Shown piece by piece: positions 1 through 5,778 of a stretch of DNA of 8,075 nt. Under the pieces are notes generated by a model. That model had not been told where the DNA came from. It saw nothing but the letters and a program-made list of their open reading frames with translations, and did not search any database. How positions within the stretch are numbered: the first letter of the stretch is position 1; each line of letters begins with the position of its first letter. This DNA is from an uncultured Actinomycetes bacterium (GTDB lineage: Bacteria > Actinomycetota > Thermoleophilia > Solirubrobacterales > 70-9). Where the stretch lies: NCBI GenBank assembly GCA_946479725.1, contig CAMLHB010000103.1, positions 1-8,075 of the forward strand. The letters are read 5' to 3'. The translations under genes were made by a program, and so were the position numbers.

Positions 1-1161
1 GCCGAGATCGCTGAACGCCTGAAAGGTGATCGAGGCCGCACTCCCTTCCGCTTCCAGTCGGCGCCGGTATTCGCGCGTCGGCCGGAGGATGTGGCGGGCG
101 TTGAAGCGTTCGAGGAACTGCTCGATCTCGCTGTTGTTGCGGCGGATGCGGGCGTAGAACTCCTCCGGCGTCTCGTGCTTCGGGGCGGGCTGGAGAAAAC
201 CGTGGCCTTCGCCGGTCGCGGGAGGGATCAGGTCCGCCTTGGCGATCGCGATCGCGACCGGGATCGCCGGCGCGTTGGCGAGCAGCCCGTCGTCGCTGAG
301 GCAGGTCGAGAGGAGGGTGCCCTGGTCCCAGCCGAGCTCTTCTTCGTTCTCGATCAAGGTCGAGGGGATCTCGGTCCGCAGCTCGTCGATGTCGCGGGGG
401 TCGATGACGAAGACGATTCCCCGGGCCCCGTGCAGGTAGGTGGCCGATTTCGCCCGCCGTTTGTAATCGCCGAGCACCTCGCCGGCGACGTCATGGATGG
501 CGAGGCTGAAGGGATCGCAGTTGGGCAGGGTGACGTTGAAGACCAGCGGTTCGGCCCGCTCCTCGCGACCCTCCGCCTGGGTCTTCGCCAGAACCGCGCC
601 GCTGCGCAGAGGCGTCAGGTAGTTCTGCAGGAAGTTGGCGTCGGTGCGGGTGTCGGCGACGAACTCGGTGCAACCCAGCCGCTCGTCGAGGCCGCCGCCC
701 CGCAGCGCCTCCTGGATGCTCGTTGCGAGCAGGTAGGTCTTGCCGACGCGGTTGACCCCGACGACGGCGACGACCGCGGTTTCGCGGGTGTCGATCGAAG
801 GCGGCAGCGGGTGCTCGCAGGCCGGGCAGGCCCGCGCCGGTACGTCCTCGCGCGGCAGACTGCCGTTGTCCAGCCGCTCGATCATCCCGTCGGACTCGCC
901 CAGCGCGCGGCCGATCAGGGAGCGCTCCCGGCCCCGCCCGCTGCGAACGGTTTTGTTCGGCGGCTCCTCCAGGACCGGCCAGCCCGTCTTCGCCAGCCGC
1001 CGCCGCGGCACCGTCTGCGACGGCAGCGAGACCTCGTCCAGGTCGGTCGGCCGCAGGAACCCTTCGAGGCCTTCGATGTTGGTGGCGACGATCGGGCATT
1101 CGCCGAGCTCGATCTCCGTGCTGCAGTAAGGGCAGCGGCGCCTGGTCTGCAGGGTGGCCAT
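1..1161 (-). CDS. Zinc-ribbon P-loop GTPase, TRAFAC/double-GTPase-like (partial, 3' end off window)
   Basis: An open frame runs from ATG at 1161 to the window edge, giving 387 residues without a stop. Two CxxC knuckles, CPYC (10-13) and CPAC (112-115), look like the halves of a zinc ribbon separated by about 100 residues. They are followed by a GTPase domain. G1/Walker A is GVNRVGKT (135-142), G3 is DVAG (224-227) and G4 is AKAD (307-310), which differs from the usual N/TKxD. SITFQAFSDLG near residue 380 may be the G5 region. This layout resembles the cytosolic 'TRAFAC clade GTPase' or DO-GTPase2-like proteins known from comparative genomics of bacterial conflict and signalling loci. That family assignment is from memory and tentative. 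The start lies 2 nt after the stop of the upstream membrane-protein gene, so translational coupling is likely. GTP binding is well supported; the cellular role is unknown. Confidence 0.8.
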   Translation of the reverse strand, partial: MATLQTRRRCPYCSTEIELGECPIVATNIEGLEGFLRPTDLDEVSLPSQTVPRRRLAKTGWPVLEEPPNKTVRSGRGRERSLIGRALGESDGMIERLDNGSLPREDVPARACPACEHPLPPSIDTRETAVVAVVGVNRVGKTYLLATSIQEALRGGGLDERLGCTEFVADTRTDANFLQNYLTPLRSGAVLAKTQAEGREERAEPLVFNVTLPNCDPFSLAIHDVAGEVLGDYKRRAKSATYLHGARGIVFVIDPRDIDELRTEIPSTLIENEEELGWDQGTLLSTCLSDDGLLANAPAIPVAIAIAKADLIPPATGEGHGFLQPAPKHETPEEFYARIRRNNSEIEQFLERFNARHILRPTREYRRRLEAEGSAASITFQAFSDLG

Positions 1162-1163
1162 GC

Positions 1164-2168
1164 TCAGTCGCCGGCGAACGGGCTACGGCGTTCGCTCGTG
1201 CGGGACCCGCCGTCTGCGCTGTCGCGACCTTTCGCCAGCTTGCCGACCAGGTCGGTCAGCACGCCTCCCCCTCTGGCCGTCGTTCCGGCGGCGGGCACCG
1301 AGATGATCACGCCGCCGATCAGGCCGACCATGAAGGCGAAGTTCGGGATCGCGGCCGCTTCGAGGAACAGCCCCTGGACGTGGATCGCTTCCGCCAGGAT
1401 CAGCGTCAGCCCGACGATCGTGATCGCGCCCACGCCACAGGCAAGGCGCACGCCCCAGGTCTCGCCCCGGAGGACGACCTGGGTGAAGTACCAGCCGAAG
1501 GCGGCGGCGACCAGCCCCGAGAGGATCCCCAGCAGCAGCTTCGACCCGGTGCCCGCGGCGTCGGCCCCGACCAGGCTGTCGACCACCGAGCCGGCGAAAT
1601 CGACCCCGGTCACCTGGGCGCCGAGCGCGAAGATCGCTCCGCCGGCGAGAGCCAGCGAGCGCAGGAAGCGCTCCCGGGTTTCAGCCGACCCGATCGCCAT
1701 CTCGCCCAGGAGCAGCGCGAAGACCACCAGTGAGCCGACCAGGAGGATGTCCAGGGCGATGTTGAAGGCGGTCTTGATCGGCCCGTTGAGGGAGATCGCC
1801 GAGATCGAGACATCCGTCTTCCCGATCCGCACCACCCCGGCGTGGCCGCAGGTTGCCACCACCCGCTGGTCGCCGGTGGGAGCGTCGGTCGAGAGCTTGG
1901 TCCTGGTGCCACCGCGACCGTTGGCGGCGACATGCACGACCGGCAGCGCAATTGCTTCATCGCCGACGCCGAGACGGAGGGTGCAGCGCGAACGGGGCAG
2001 GGCGGCGATGCCGACGGTGAGCGTCGAACCGGAGGCGCTGGCCCCGACCCGGACCTCGTCGTTACCGCGGACGGCATCGGCCGGGGCCACGGCGAACGCC
2101 AGCACCGACGCCGCGGTTGCCAACGCGCACGCACTCCGCACCCAAGCAGAATTCATCAATCCGCTCAC
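1164..2168 (-). CDS. Secreted-domain five-TM membrane protein, putative sensor partner of the GTPase
   Basis: I do not recognise this family. From the GTG at 2168 the protein has 334 residues. A signal peptide (hydrophobic core about 14-28, APADA cleavage near 32) leads to a beta-rich extracytoplasmic domain (about 33-130) with two cysteines (62, 107) that could form a disulfide. Five hydrophobic segments follow at about 137-159, 169-188, 211-232, 239-261 and 274-293, then a charged tail of about 40 residues. With the N-terminal domain outside, five helices would put the tail in the cytoplasm. GTG is chosen because GGAGG lies 5 nt upstream; ATG at 2156 (AGGAG, 11 nt) is an alternative. A TTG at 2228 coincides with the expected transcription start, so it is unlikely. 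The gene is first in an operon with the GTPase. Relaying an external signal to the GTPase is an inference. Confidence 0.75.
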   Translation of the reverse strand: MSGLMNSAWVRSACALATAASVLAFAVAPADAVRGNDEVRVGASASGSTLTVGIAALPRSRCTLRLGVGDEAIALPVVHVAANGRGGTRTKLSTDAPTGDQRVVATCGHAGVVRIGKTDVSISAISLNGPIKTAFNIALDILLVGSLVVFALLLGEMAIGSAETRERFLRSLALAGGAIFALGAQVTGVDFAGSVVDSLVGADAAGTGSKLLLGILSGLVAAAFGWYFTQVVLRGETWGVRLACGVGAITIVGLTLILAEAIHVQGLFLEAAAIPNFAFMVGLIGGVIISVPAAGTTARGGGVLTDLVGKLAKGRDSADGGSRTSERRSPFAGD

Positions 2169-2210
2169 TCCTGCCTCCCCTTCCTGGAAACCTCCATGAA
2201 AATGCCGCGC

Positions 2211-2248
2211 AGAACTGTAACGTTTCAAAAAAATTACAGCTCAGTTCT
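2211..2248. promoter_or_regulatory. Nested inverted repeat over the -10 (putative operator 1)
   Basis: AGAACTGTAA (2211-2220) faces TTACAG (2234-2239) and, after CT, CAGTTCT (2242-2248). Both CTGTAA/TTACAG and AGAACTG/CAGTTCT are perfect arms. CAG is repeated in the right half, so the two arm pairs have centres about 2.5 bp apart. The centre is AT-rich. The element covers the -10 and expected start site of the leftward promoter. A binding site for the divergent PucR-type regulator is an inference. Confidence 0.45.
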
Positions 2249-2261
2249 CAAAAGGCGACAA
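2233..2261 (-). promoter_or_regulatory. Sigma70-type promoter for the membrane protein-GTPase operon
   Basis: Read on the minus strand, -35 TTGTCG (2261-2256) and -10 TGTAAT (2238-2233) are separated by exactly 17 nt, matching consensus at 4/6 and 5/6. Transcription would start near 2226, leaving a leader of about 58 nt before GTG at 2168. The -35 lies in the palindrome at 2257-2278 and the -10 in the palindrome at 2211-2248, so a repressor at either site would block it. For the divergent regulator gene I see only a weak candidate, -10 GACAAT at 2257-2262, without a convincing -35. Confidence 0.6.
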
Positions 2262-2278
2262 TTTGGTGCAAAGTTGTC
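2257..2278. promoter_or_regulatory. Near-perfect palindrome over the -35 (putative operator 2)
   Basis: The left arm GACAATTTG (2257-2265) pairs with CAAAGTTGTC (2269-2278), with one bulged base and a GTG centre. It overlaps the leftward -35 and lies about 58 bp upstream of the regulator start, so it could control both directions. Its sequence differs from operator 1, so the two may bind different proteins. Confidence 0.5.
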
Positions 2279-2335
2279 CGCGCCCGTTGACAGAACACCT
2301 CCAAGGGTGGCGAAGGACGGCGATAAGGTGGCCCG

Positions 2336-3529
2336 ATGAGCAAGGCGAGGGTCCAGCGGCGGGTGAACGGCTCGCGGGCAGCCGAGCCGCGAGCGGTGCT
2401 GGCAGCGCGGCTGCGGGAGCGGATGCCGGAGCTGCGGGAGGCGGTGACCACGCGCGTCTACGCGATCGCCGACCCTCGCGAGGTGGTGGACCGGGCCTAC
2501 CGACAGGGCCTCGATGCCGCGGTGACTGCGGCGATCGAGTACCGGCTCGCCGTCCTCGAGCTGGGAGAGCGGCGGGCGCCGGCGGTGCCGGAGGTGCTGC
2601 TGGCCCAGGCCCGACTGGACGCTCGGGACGAGGTGGCGCTGGACACGGTGCTGCGGCGCTACTTCGCCGGCAGCGCCCTGTTCGGGGACTTCCTCGCCGA
2701 GGAGGCGGAGCGGGCGGACGTTCCGAGCTCGGAGCTGCGGCCTCTGCTGGCGGCGCAGTCGGCGGTCGCGGAGAGGCTGATCGCCGCGGTCAGCGAGGAG
2801 CACGCGCGGGAGGCGAAGAACCGGCCGCGGACCGCCGAAGAGCGGGTCCGGGAGCAGGTCAAAGCGCTGCTCGCCGGCGAGCTGGTCGATCGCGACGGAC
2901 TCGACTCGATGCTCAACTACGACCTCGACGCCCACCACCTCGGCCTGATGGTGAAAGGCGAGGGCGGAGAGAAGGTGCTGCGCGAGTTGGCGACGGCGCT
3001 CGACCGGCGCCTGCTCTTCGGCAAGCGCGAGGAGGAACCGGTCTGGGGCGCCTGGCTCGGCGGTCGCAGCCGTCTGCACTCGAGGGAGGCGGTGGCGGTC
3101 GCGAAGGAGCTCGTCACCTCCCAGGTCTTCGTCACCGTCGGGGAGCCGTCGGAGGGCCTGGTGGGCTGGCGCTTCACCCATCACCAGGCCAAGGCGGCGC
3201 TGCCGATCGCCGTCGCCATGGGCCGTCACGTCCTTCTCTATGCCGAGGTCGCCCTGCAGGCCGCGATCGCGCAGGATGACTTCACCGCCGGCTCGCTGCG
3301 CCAGCTCTACATGGAGCCGCTCGAACGCGGCCGCGACGGCGGCAGGCTGGCGCGGGAGACGCTGCGGGCTTATTTCGATGCCGACCGCAACATCTCCTCG
3401 ACCGCGGCGGCCCTGGGCGTCGACCGCCGCACCGTGCGCAATCGCCTGCGCTCGATCGAGGAGCTCCTGGGACGCCCGCTGCGCGGCTCCCTCGCCGACC
3501 TTGAGATCGCCCTGCGCCTCGACGATTAG
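2336..3529 (+). CDS. PucR/CdaR-type transcriptional regulator with C-terminal HTH
   Basis: The protein has 397 residues. The C-terminal 55 residues (343-397, beginning LRAYFDADRN) match the PucR-type helix-turn-helix (HTH_30). The recognition stretch is ISSTAAALGVDRRTVRNRLR (353-372), followed by the usual LLGRPL. Residues about 165-325 fit the degenerate GGDEF-like middle region of PucR/CdaR regulators. The helical N-terminal part (about 20-160) is a divergent input domain I cannot name. AAGGTGG (2325-2331) lies 4 nt before the ATG. Family members are usually activators of adjacent catabolic or stress genes and respond to small ligands. Here the divergent target would be the membrane protein-GTPase operon, not an enzyme pathway. 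DNA binding is secure; the effector is unknown. Confidence 0.85.
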   Translation: MSKARVQRRVNGSRAAEPRAVLAARLRERMPELREAVTTRVYAIADPREVVDRAYRQGLDAAVTAAIEYRLAVLELGERRAPAVPEVLLAQARLDARDEVALDTVLRRYFAGSALFGDFLAEEAERADVPSSELRPLLAAQSAVAERLIAAVSEEHAREAKNRPRTAEERVREQVKALLAGELVDRDGLDSMLNYDLDAHHLGLMVKGEGGEKVLRELATALDRRLLFGKREEEPVWGAWLGGRSRLHSREAVAVAKELVTSQVFVTVGEPSEGLVGWRFTHHQAKAALPIAVAMGRHVLLYAEVALQAAIAQDDFTAGSLRQLYMEPLERGRDGGRLARETLRAYFDADRNISSTAAALGVDRRTVRNRLRSIEELLGRPLRGSLADLEIALRLDD

Positions 3530-3622
3530 CCCGCCGCCCGCTTCCCACATTGGCGTAAAGGCGCCGCCGGAAGCCTCAGATTGGGGAGGGACAGCGGCCC
3601 GCCGCCGGGAGAAGATCGAGCC

Positions 3623-4423
3623 ATGAAGAAGAGCTTGCTCCGGAGCACCCCGATCGCCGTCTCCCTCGTACTCGCCCTGGCGCTGGCCCTCGCGGCCGGC
3701 GCCAGCGGCGAGCGGAAGGTCGAGTGCGCGGGCAACATCTGCGTCAGCGACGACGGCGGCATCTCCCCGACCAAGCTGCCCCGACATGGCGCCGCCCCGG
3801 TCACCGCGCGCTTGATCGCCGGAGTCGAAAGCCGCGACGGCACCCATCCGCCGGCGCTGCAGAGCGTCCGGATCGACGTCGACAAGACGCTTTCCGTCAA
3901 CGCCGTCGGGCTCCCGACCTGCCGCAGGTCCCAGCTCGAGGCGACCAGCTCGACGGACGCCCGCCGCGCCTGCGGCAAGGCCATCGTCGGCTCCGGCGAG
4001 GCCGAAGTCGAGGTCGCCTTCCCCGAACAGGCGCCGTTCCGCTCCACCGGTCCGCTGATCCTCTTCAACGGCGGCGTCCACGGCGGCACGACCACCGTCC
4101 TCCTCCACGCCTACGTCGACGTCCCGGCGCCGACGGCGATCGTCGTCAAGGCGACGATCTCCCGCATCCACGAGGGCCCCTACGGGATGCGGATCCAGGC
4201 GCGGGTGCCGAGGATCGCCGGCGGCGCCGGCTCGGTTACCCACTTCATGCTCAAGGTCGGTCGCCGCTACACCTATGAAGGCCGCAAGAAGAGCTTCCTC
4301 TCGGCTGGTTGCCCGACCGGCAGCTGGCGGGTCAAGGGACACGCCGAATTCTCCGACGGCACCGAGATCGGCCTCACCCACCTCTTCTCCTGCACGCCGC
4401 AGGACGCGGCTCAGACGAGCTGA
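3623..4423 (+). CDS. Secreted six-cysteine protein of unknown function
   Basis: The ATG at 3623 is preferred over one 42 nt upstream because MKKSLLRSTPIAVSLVLALA forms a clean signal peptide and GGGAG (3607-3611) lies upstream. The product has 266 residues, with likely cleavage near residues 26-29 (AGASG). The mature part has six cysteines, in the contexts ECAGNIC, GLPTC, RACGK, AGCPTG and FSCTP, which could form three disulfides. The central region (RIDVDKTLSVNAVGLPTC to a VVVKATISRIHEGPYGMR-like segment) alternates hydrophobic and polar residues as in a beta-sandwich. No catalytic motif, lipobox or sorting signal is seen. I recall similar exported proteins as a recurrent uncharacterised group in Thermoleophilia, but this was not checked. 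It follows the regulator by 93 bp without a recognisable promoter and ends facing the XRE gene. Confidence 0.75.
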   Translation: MKKSLLRSTPIAVSLVLALALALAAGASGERKVECAGNICVSDDGGISPTKLPRHGAAPVTARLIAGVESRDGTHPPALQSVRIDVDKTLSVNAVGLPTCRRSQLEATSSTDARRACGKAIVGSGEAEVEVAFPEQAPFRSTGPLILFNGGVHGGTTTVLLHAYVDVPAPTAIVVKATISRIHEGPYGMRIQARVPRIAGGAGSVTHFMLKVGRRYTYEGRKKSFLSAGCPTGSWRVKGHAEFSDGTEIGLTHLFSCTPQDAAQTS

Positions 4424-4439
4424 CCGCCGCGGGGCGGCT

Positions 4440-4456
4440 GGGGCTGCCTCAGCCCC
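4440..4456. terminator. GC-rich hairpin at a convergent junction
   Basis: GGGGCTG (4440-4446) and CAGCCCC (4450-4456) form a perfect 7-bp stem with a CCT loop. It overlaps the stop codon of the minus-strand XRE gene and lies 16 nt after the end of the secreted-protein gene. It could terminate both transcripts. There is no T-tract, so it is not a canonical intrinsic terminator. Confidence 0.4.
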
Positions 4457-4706
4457 GTCGCAACCTGTCGGCCAGTCCCGTCAGATCGCCCACTTCGGTT
4501 CCCAGCGCCCGCGCCAGCCGCAGCAGCGTCGTGTAGCTGGGATTCCGCACGCCGCGCTCGATCCCGCCGACCTGGGTGAGGTCGGTCCCGGCGGCTTCCG
4601 CCAGTTCCTCCTGGCTCAGCTCCGCCTCGGTGCGCAGGCGGCGGACCGCCTCGCCGAGGGATGCGTGCTCGGGCGAGCGGGGCTTGCTGCGGCGCGGGGG
4701 CGGCAT
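4449..4706 (-). CDS. Small XRE-family helix-turn-helix protein
   Basis: The 85-residue protein is essentially one HTH_3/Cro-C1 domain. Helix 1 is VRRLRTEAELSQEELAEAAG (21-40). The recognition helix follows around TDLTQVGGIERG, then NPSYTTLLRLARALG (55-69). The GIERGVRNPS signature is diagnostic for XRE proteins. A basic, proline-rich N-terminus (MPPPRRSKPR) precedes it and no sensor domain is attached. The ribosome-binding site is weak (GAGAGG, 12 nt before ATG). A TTTAAT box (minus strand, plus positions 4726-4731) may be its -10. It is divergent from the ArsR-type gene across 106 bp and probably acts on that shared region. No toxin partner is adjacent, so an antitoxin role is not supported. 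Confidence 0.8.
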   Translation of the reverse strand: MPPPRRSKPRSPEHASLGEAVRRLRTEAELSQEELAEAAGTDLTQVGGIERGVRNPSYTTLLRLARALGTEVGDLTGLADRLRRG

Positions 4707-4812
4707 CGCGCCCCGGAGCCTCTCTATTAAAAGACCCCAGTGTTAGAGTATTTATGCCATAACATCCCGAGCGCCGGAAAGGGGCTGAGCAGTCGGCTCT
4801 TCCGGCTCTCTC
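4707..4812. promoter_or_regulatory. Divergent intergenic region with AT-rich core and short palindrome
   Basis: This region separates the XRE gene (minus) from the ArsR-type gene (plus). Positions 4722-4765 are strikingly AT-rich for the window and include the perfect palindrome TTATG-C-CATAA (4752-4762), a plausible operator for one of the two flanking HTH proteins. I cannot assign a convincing -35/-10 pair in either direction. Confidence 0.4.
4774..4805 (+). other. Hairpin immediately upstream of the ArsR-type gene
   Basis: CCGGAA (4774-4779) pairs with TTCCGG (4800-4805). Inside it, GAGC (4787-4790) pairs with GCTC (4796-4799) around an AGTCG loop, leaving AGGGGCT as a left-side bulge. 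It ends 7 nt before the start codon at 4813, which lacks a Shine-Dalgarno sequence. It could be a DNA operator or a leader RNA structure limiting translation; the sequence alone cannot decide. Confidence 0.3.
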
Positions 4813-5121
4813 ATGCCGCCCTCTTCCTCAGAGCTGATCAGCGCCTTCGGCCATCCCTTGCGGCGGCGGATTCTCGGCGCCTATCTCGACGGGACGGTCG
4901 AGTGCGCATCGGCGCGGGACCTGGCGGAAGCACTCGACGAGCGAGTGGGGCAGGTCGCCTATCACCTGAAGTCGCTGGCGAAGGGCGAGATCCTACGGCC
5001 GGTCGAGGGCCGCGAGCGGGAGCAGGCGCAGGAGGCTCACTGCTGCTGGGCCCTCGGCGTCGAGGCGGCGTGGCTGCGGGTGGTACTCGAAGTCTGGGTC
5101 GAAGTGGACATGGCGGGCTGA
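4813..5121 (+). CDS. ArsR-type winged-helix DNA-binding protein
   Basis: The protein has 102 residues. FGHPLRRRILGAYL (12-25) is the typical first helix of ArsR/HTH_20-like regulators. SARDLAEALDERVGQVAYHL (33-52) is the HTH with recognition helix, and KSLAKGEILRPVEGRERE (53-70) is the wing. The C-terminal part (71-102) has HCC (76-78) and a hydrophobic helix, WLRVVLEVWVEV, probably for dimerisation. The ELxCDL metal-binding motif of canonical ArsR is absent (AxDLAEAL instead), so metal sensing is not supported. ATG at 4813 is the only reasonable start: an in-frame stop lies at 4786 and no start codon intervenes. No ribosome-binding site is seen. It ends 17 bp from the convergent USP-like gene. 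Target genes are unknown; autoregulation or control of the XRE gene is plausible. Confidence 0.75.
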   Translation: MPPSSSELISAFGHPLRRRILGAYLDGTVECASARDLAEALDERVGQVAYHLKSLAKGEILRPVEGREREQAQEAHCCWALGVEAAWLRVVLEVWVEVDMAG

Positions 5122-5139
5122 TCCGTCGAGCGGCGGATC
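5120..5139. terminator. Hairpin between convergent genes
   Basis: GATCCG (5120-5125) and CGGATC (5134-5139) form a perfect 6-bp stem with an 8-nt loop. The element fills the 17-bp gap between the two convergent genes and overlaps both stop codons (TGA at 5119-5121; TAG, minus, at 5141-5139). It may be a compact bidirectional terminator. No U-tract follows on either strand. Confidence 0.4.
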
Positions 5140-5744
5140 TATGCCTTGACCAGGTGGAAAGGCGCGTGGAGGCGGGAGCGCAGTTCCTCCGCCGCCGGGT
5201 CGGGTCCGGTGCCGCGCTCGGCGACGAGGAAGACCTCGGTCGCCGGGTACTCGCGCAGCTGGTCGGTCACCGTCTGGACCACGTGCTCGTCGCCGACCCG
5301 GGCCTCCGCGGCGACGCCGGCCTGGGCGAGCGAGGCGAGGCTGAGGACGAGGCTGCGCTGGGCGCGTTCGCGGCCGGGGCGGGTGTCGGAGGCCCAGCGG
5401 TCGAGGAAGCGGTTGCGGGTCGGCGCGAGCACCAGCACCTCCGGCTCGGGCTCGTCGGGGTCACGCGGCCGCGAGGCGGCGGCGATCCGTTCGATCGTGT
5501 CGCTGTCCTCGAGCGGCTCCTCGACGACGACCAGCAGGTGCTCGCGCAAATCCGGCGACGGCGCCGGGACGATCGGCCGCAGCGGCGGCTTGCGCACCGC
5601 CATGACGATGATCGTGGCGGCGGCCAGCGCGCCGACCGCCATCCCCAGGCCCGGGCCGCCGAGGTAGAAGCCGCCGACGATCGAGACCGCGATCCCCTTG
5701 ACGATCAAGGGGAGCTTCCATGCCGCTATGCCCTGATCGTCCAT
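5139..5744 (-). CDS. Two-TM membrane protein with USP-like cytoplasmic domain
   Basis: The protein has 201 residues. Two hydrophobic segments (about 11-29 and 33-50) form an N-terminal hairpin. A linker rich in Pro, Asp and Glu leads to a C-terminal alpha/beta domain (about 66-201). LREHLLVVVEEPL (67-79), PEVLVLAPTRNRFLDRWASD (101-120), RVGDEHVVQTVTDQLREYPA (149-168) and TEVFLVAERG resemble the repeated strand-helix pattern of universal-stress-protein-like domains. The GxxGxxxxxxG[ST] nucleotide motif is not intact (ERGTGPDPAAEEL), so ATP binding is doubtful. There is no Shine-Dalgarno before ATG; the promoter upstream suggests a leaderless message. It follows the anti-sigma gene by 30 bp on the same strand and may belong to that stress regulon. 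The USP assignment is moderate; the membrane anchor is clear. Confidence 0.65.
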   Translation of the reverse strand: MDDQGIAAWKLPLIVKGIAVSIVGGFYLGGPGLGMAVGALAAATIIVMAVRKPPLRPIVPAPSPDLREHLLVVVEEPLEDSDTIERIAAASRPRDPDEPEPEVLVLAPTRNRFLDRWASDTRPGRERAQRSLVLSLASLAQAGVAAEARVGDEHVVQTVTDQLREYPATEVFLVAERGTGPDPAAEELRSRLHAPFHLVKA

Positions 5745-5750
5745 GCTTCG

Positions 5751-5778
5751 AATGTAAAGGGTCGGGGGCGCCAGTCAA
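5751..5778 (-). promoter_or_regulatory. Leaderless sigma70-type promoter for the USP-like gene
   Basis: On the minus strand, -35 TTGACT (5778-5773, 5/6 to consensus), a 16-nt spacer and -10 TACATT (5756-5751, 4/6) end 6 nt before the ATG at 5744. The start site would fall on or next to the A of the ATG. This agrees with the missing ribosome-binding site. The -35 overlaps the TGA of the anti-sigma gene (5777-5775). Confidence 0.55.

Noticed and set aside
91..2199. A 702-aa plus-strand open frame
   Set aside because: It is antisense to the GTPase and membrane-protein genes, which have clear motifs and start/stop coupling. Its product is Arg/Ala/Asp-rich low-complexity sequence typical of shadow frames in GC-rich DNA.
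2287..2292. Perfect TTGACA as -35 for the PucR-type gene
   Set aside because: No acceptable -10 lies 16-19 nt downstream (GCGAAG region). GATAAG at 2322 is 29 nt away and merges with the ribosome-binding site.
2234..4381. A 715-aa minus-strand open frame
   Set aside because: It is antisense to the PucR-type and secreted-protein genes and crosses the divergent promoter region. It has no recognisable domain and shadow-frame composition.
4449..5121. XRE and ArsR-type genes as a toxin-antitoxin pair
   Set aside because: Both are DNA-binding proteins, they are divergent rather than co-transcribed, and neither shows a toxin domain.
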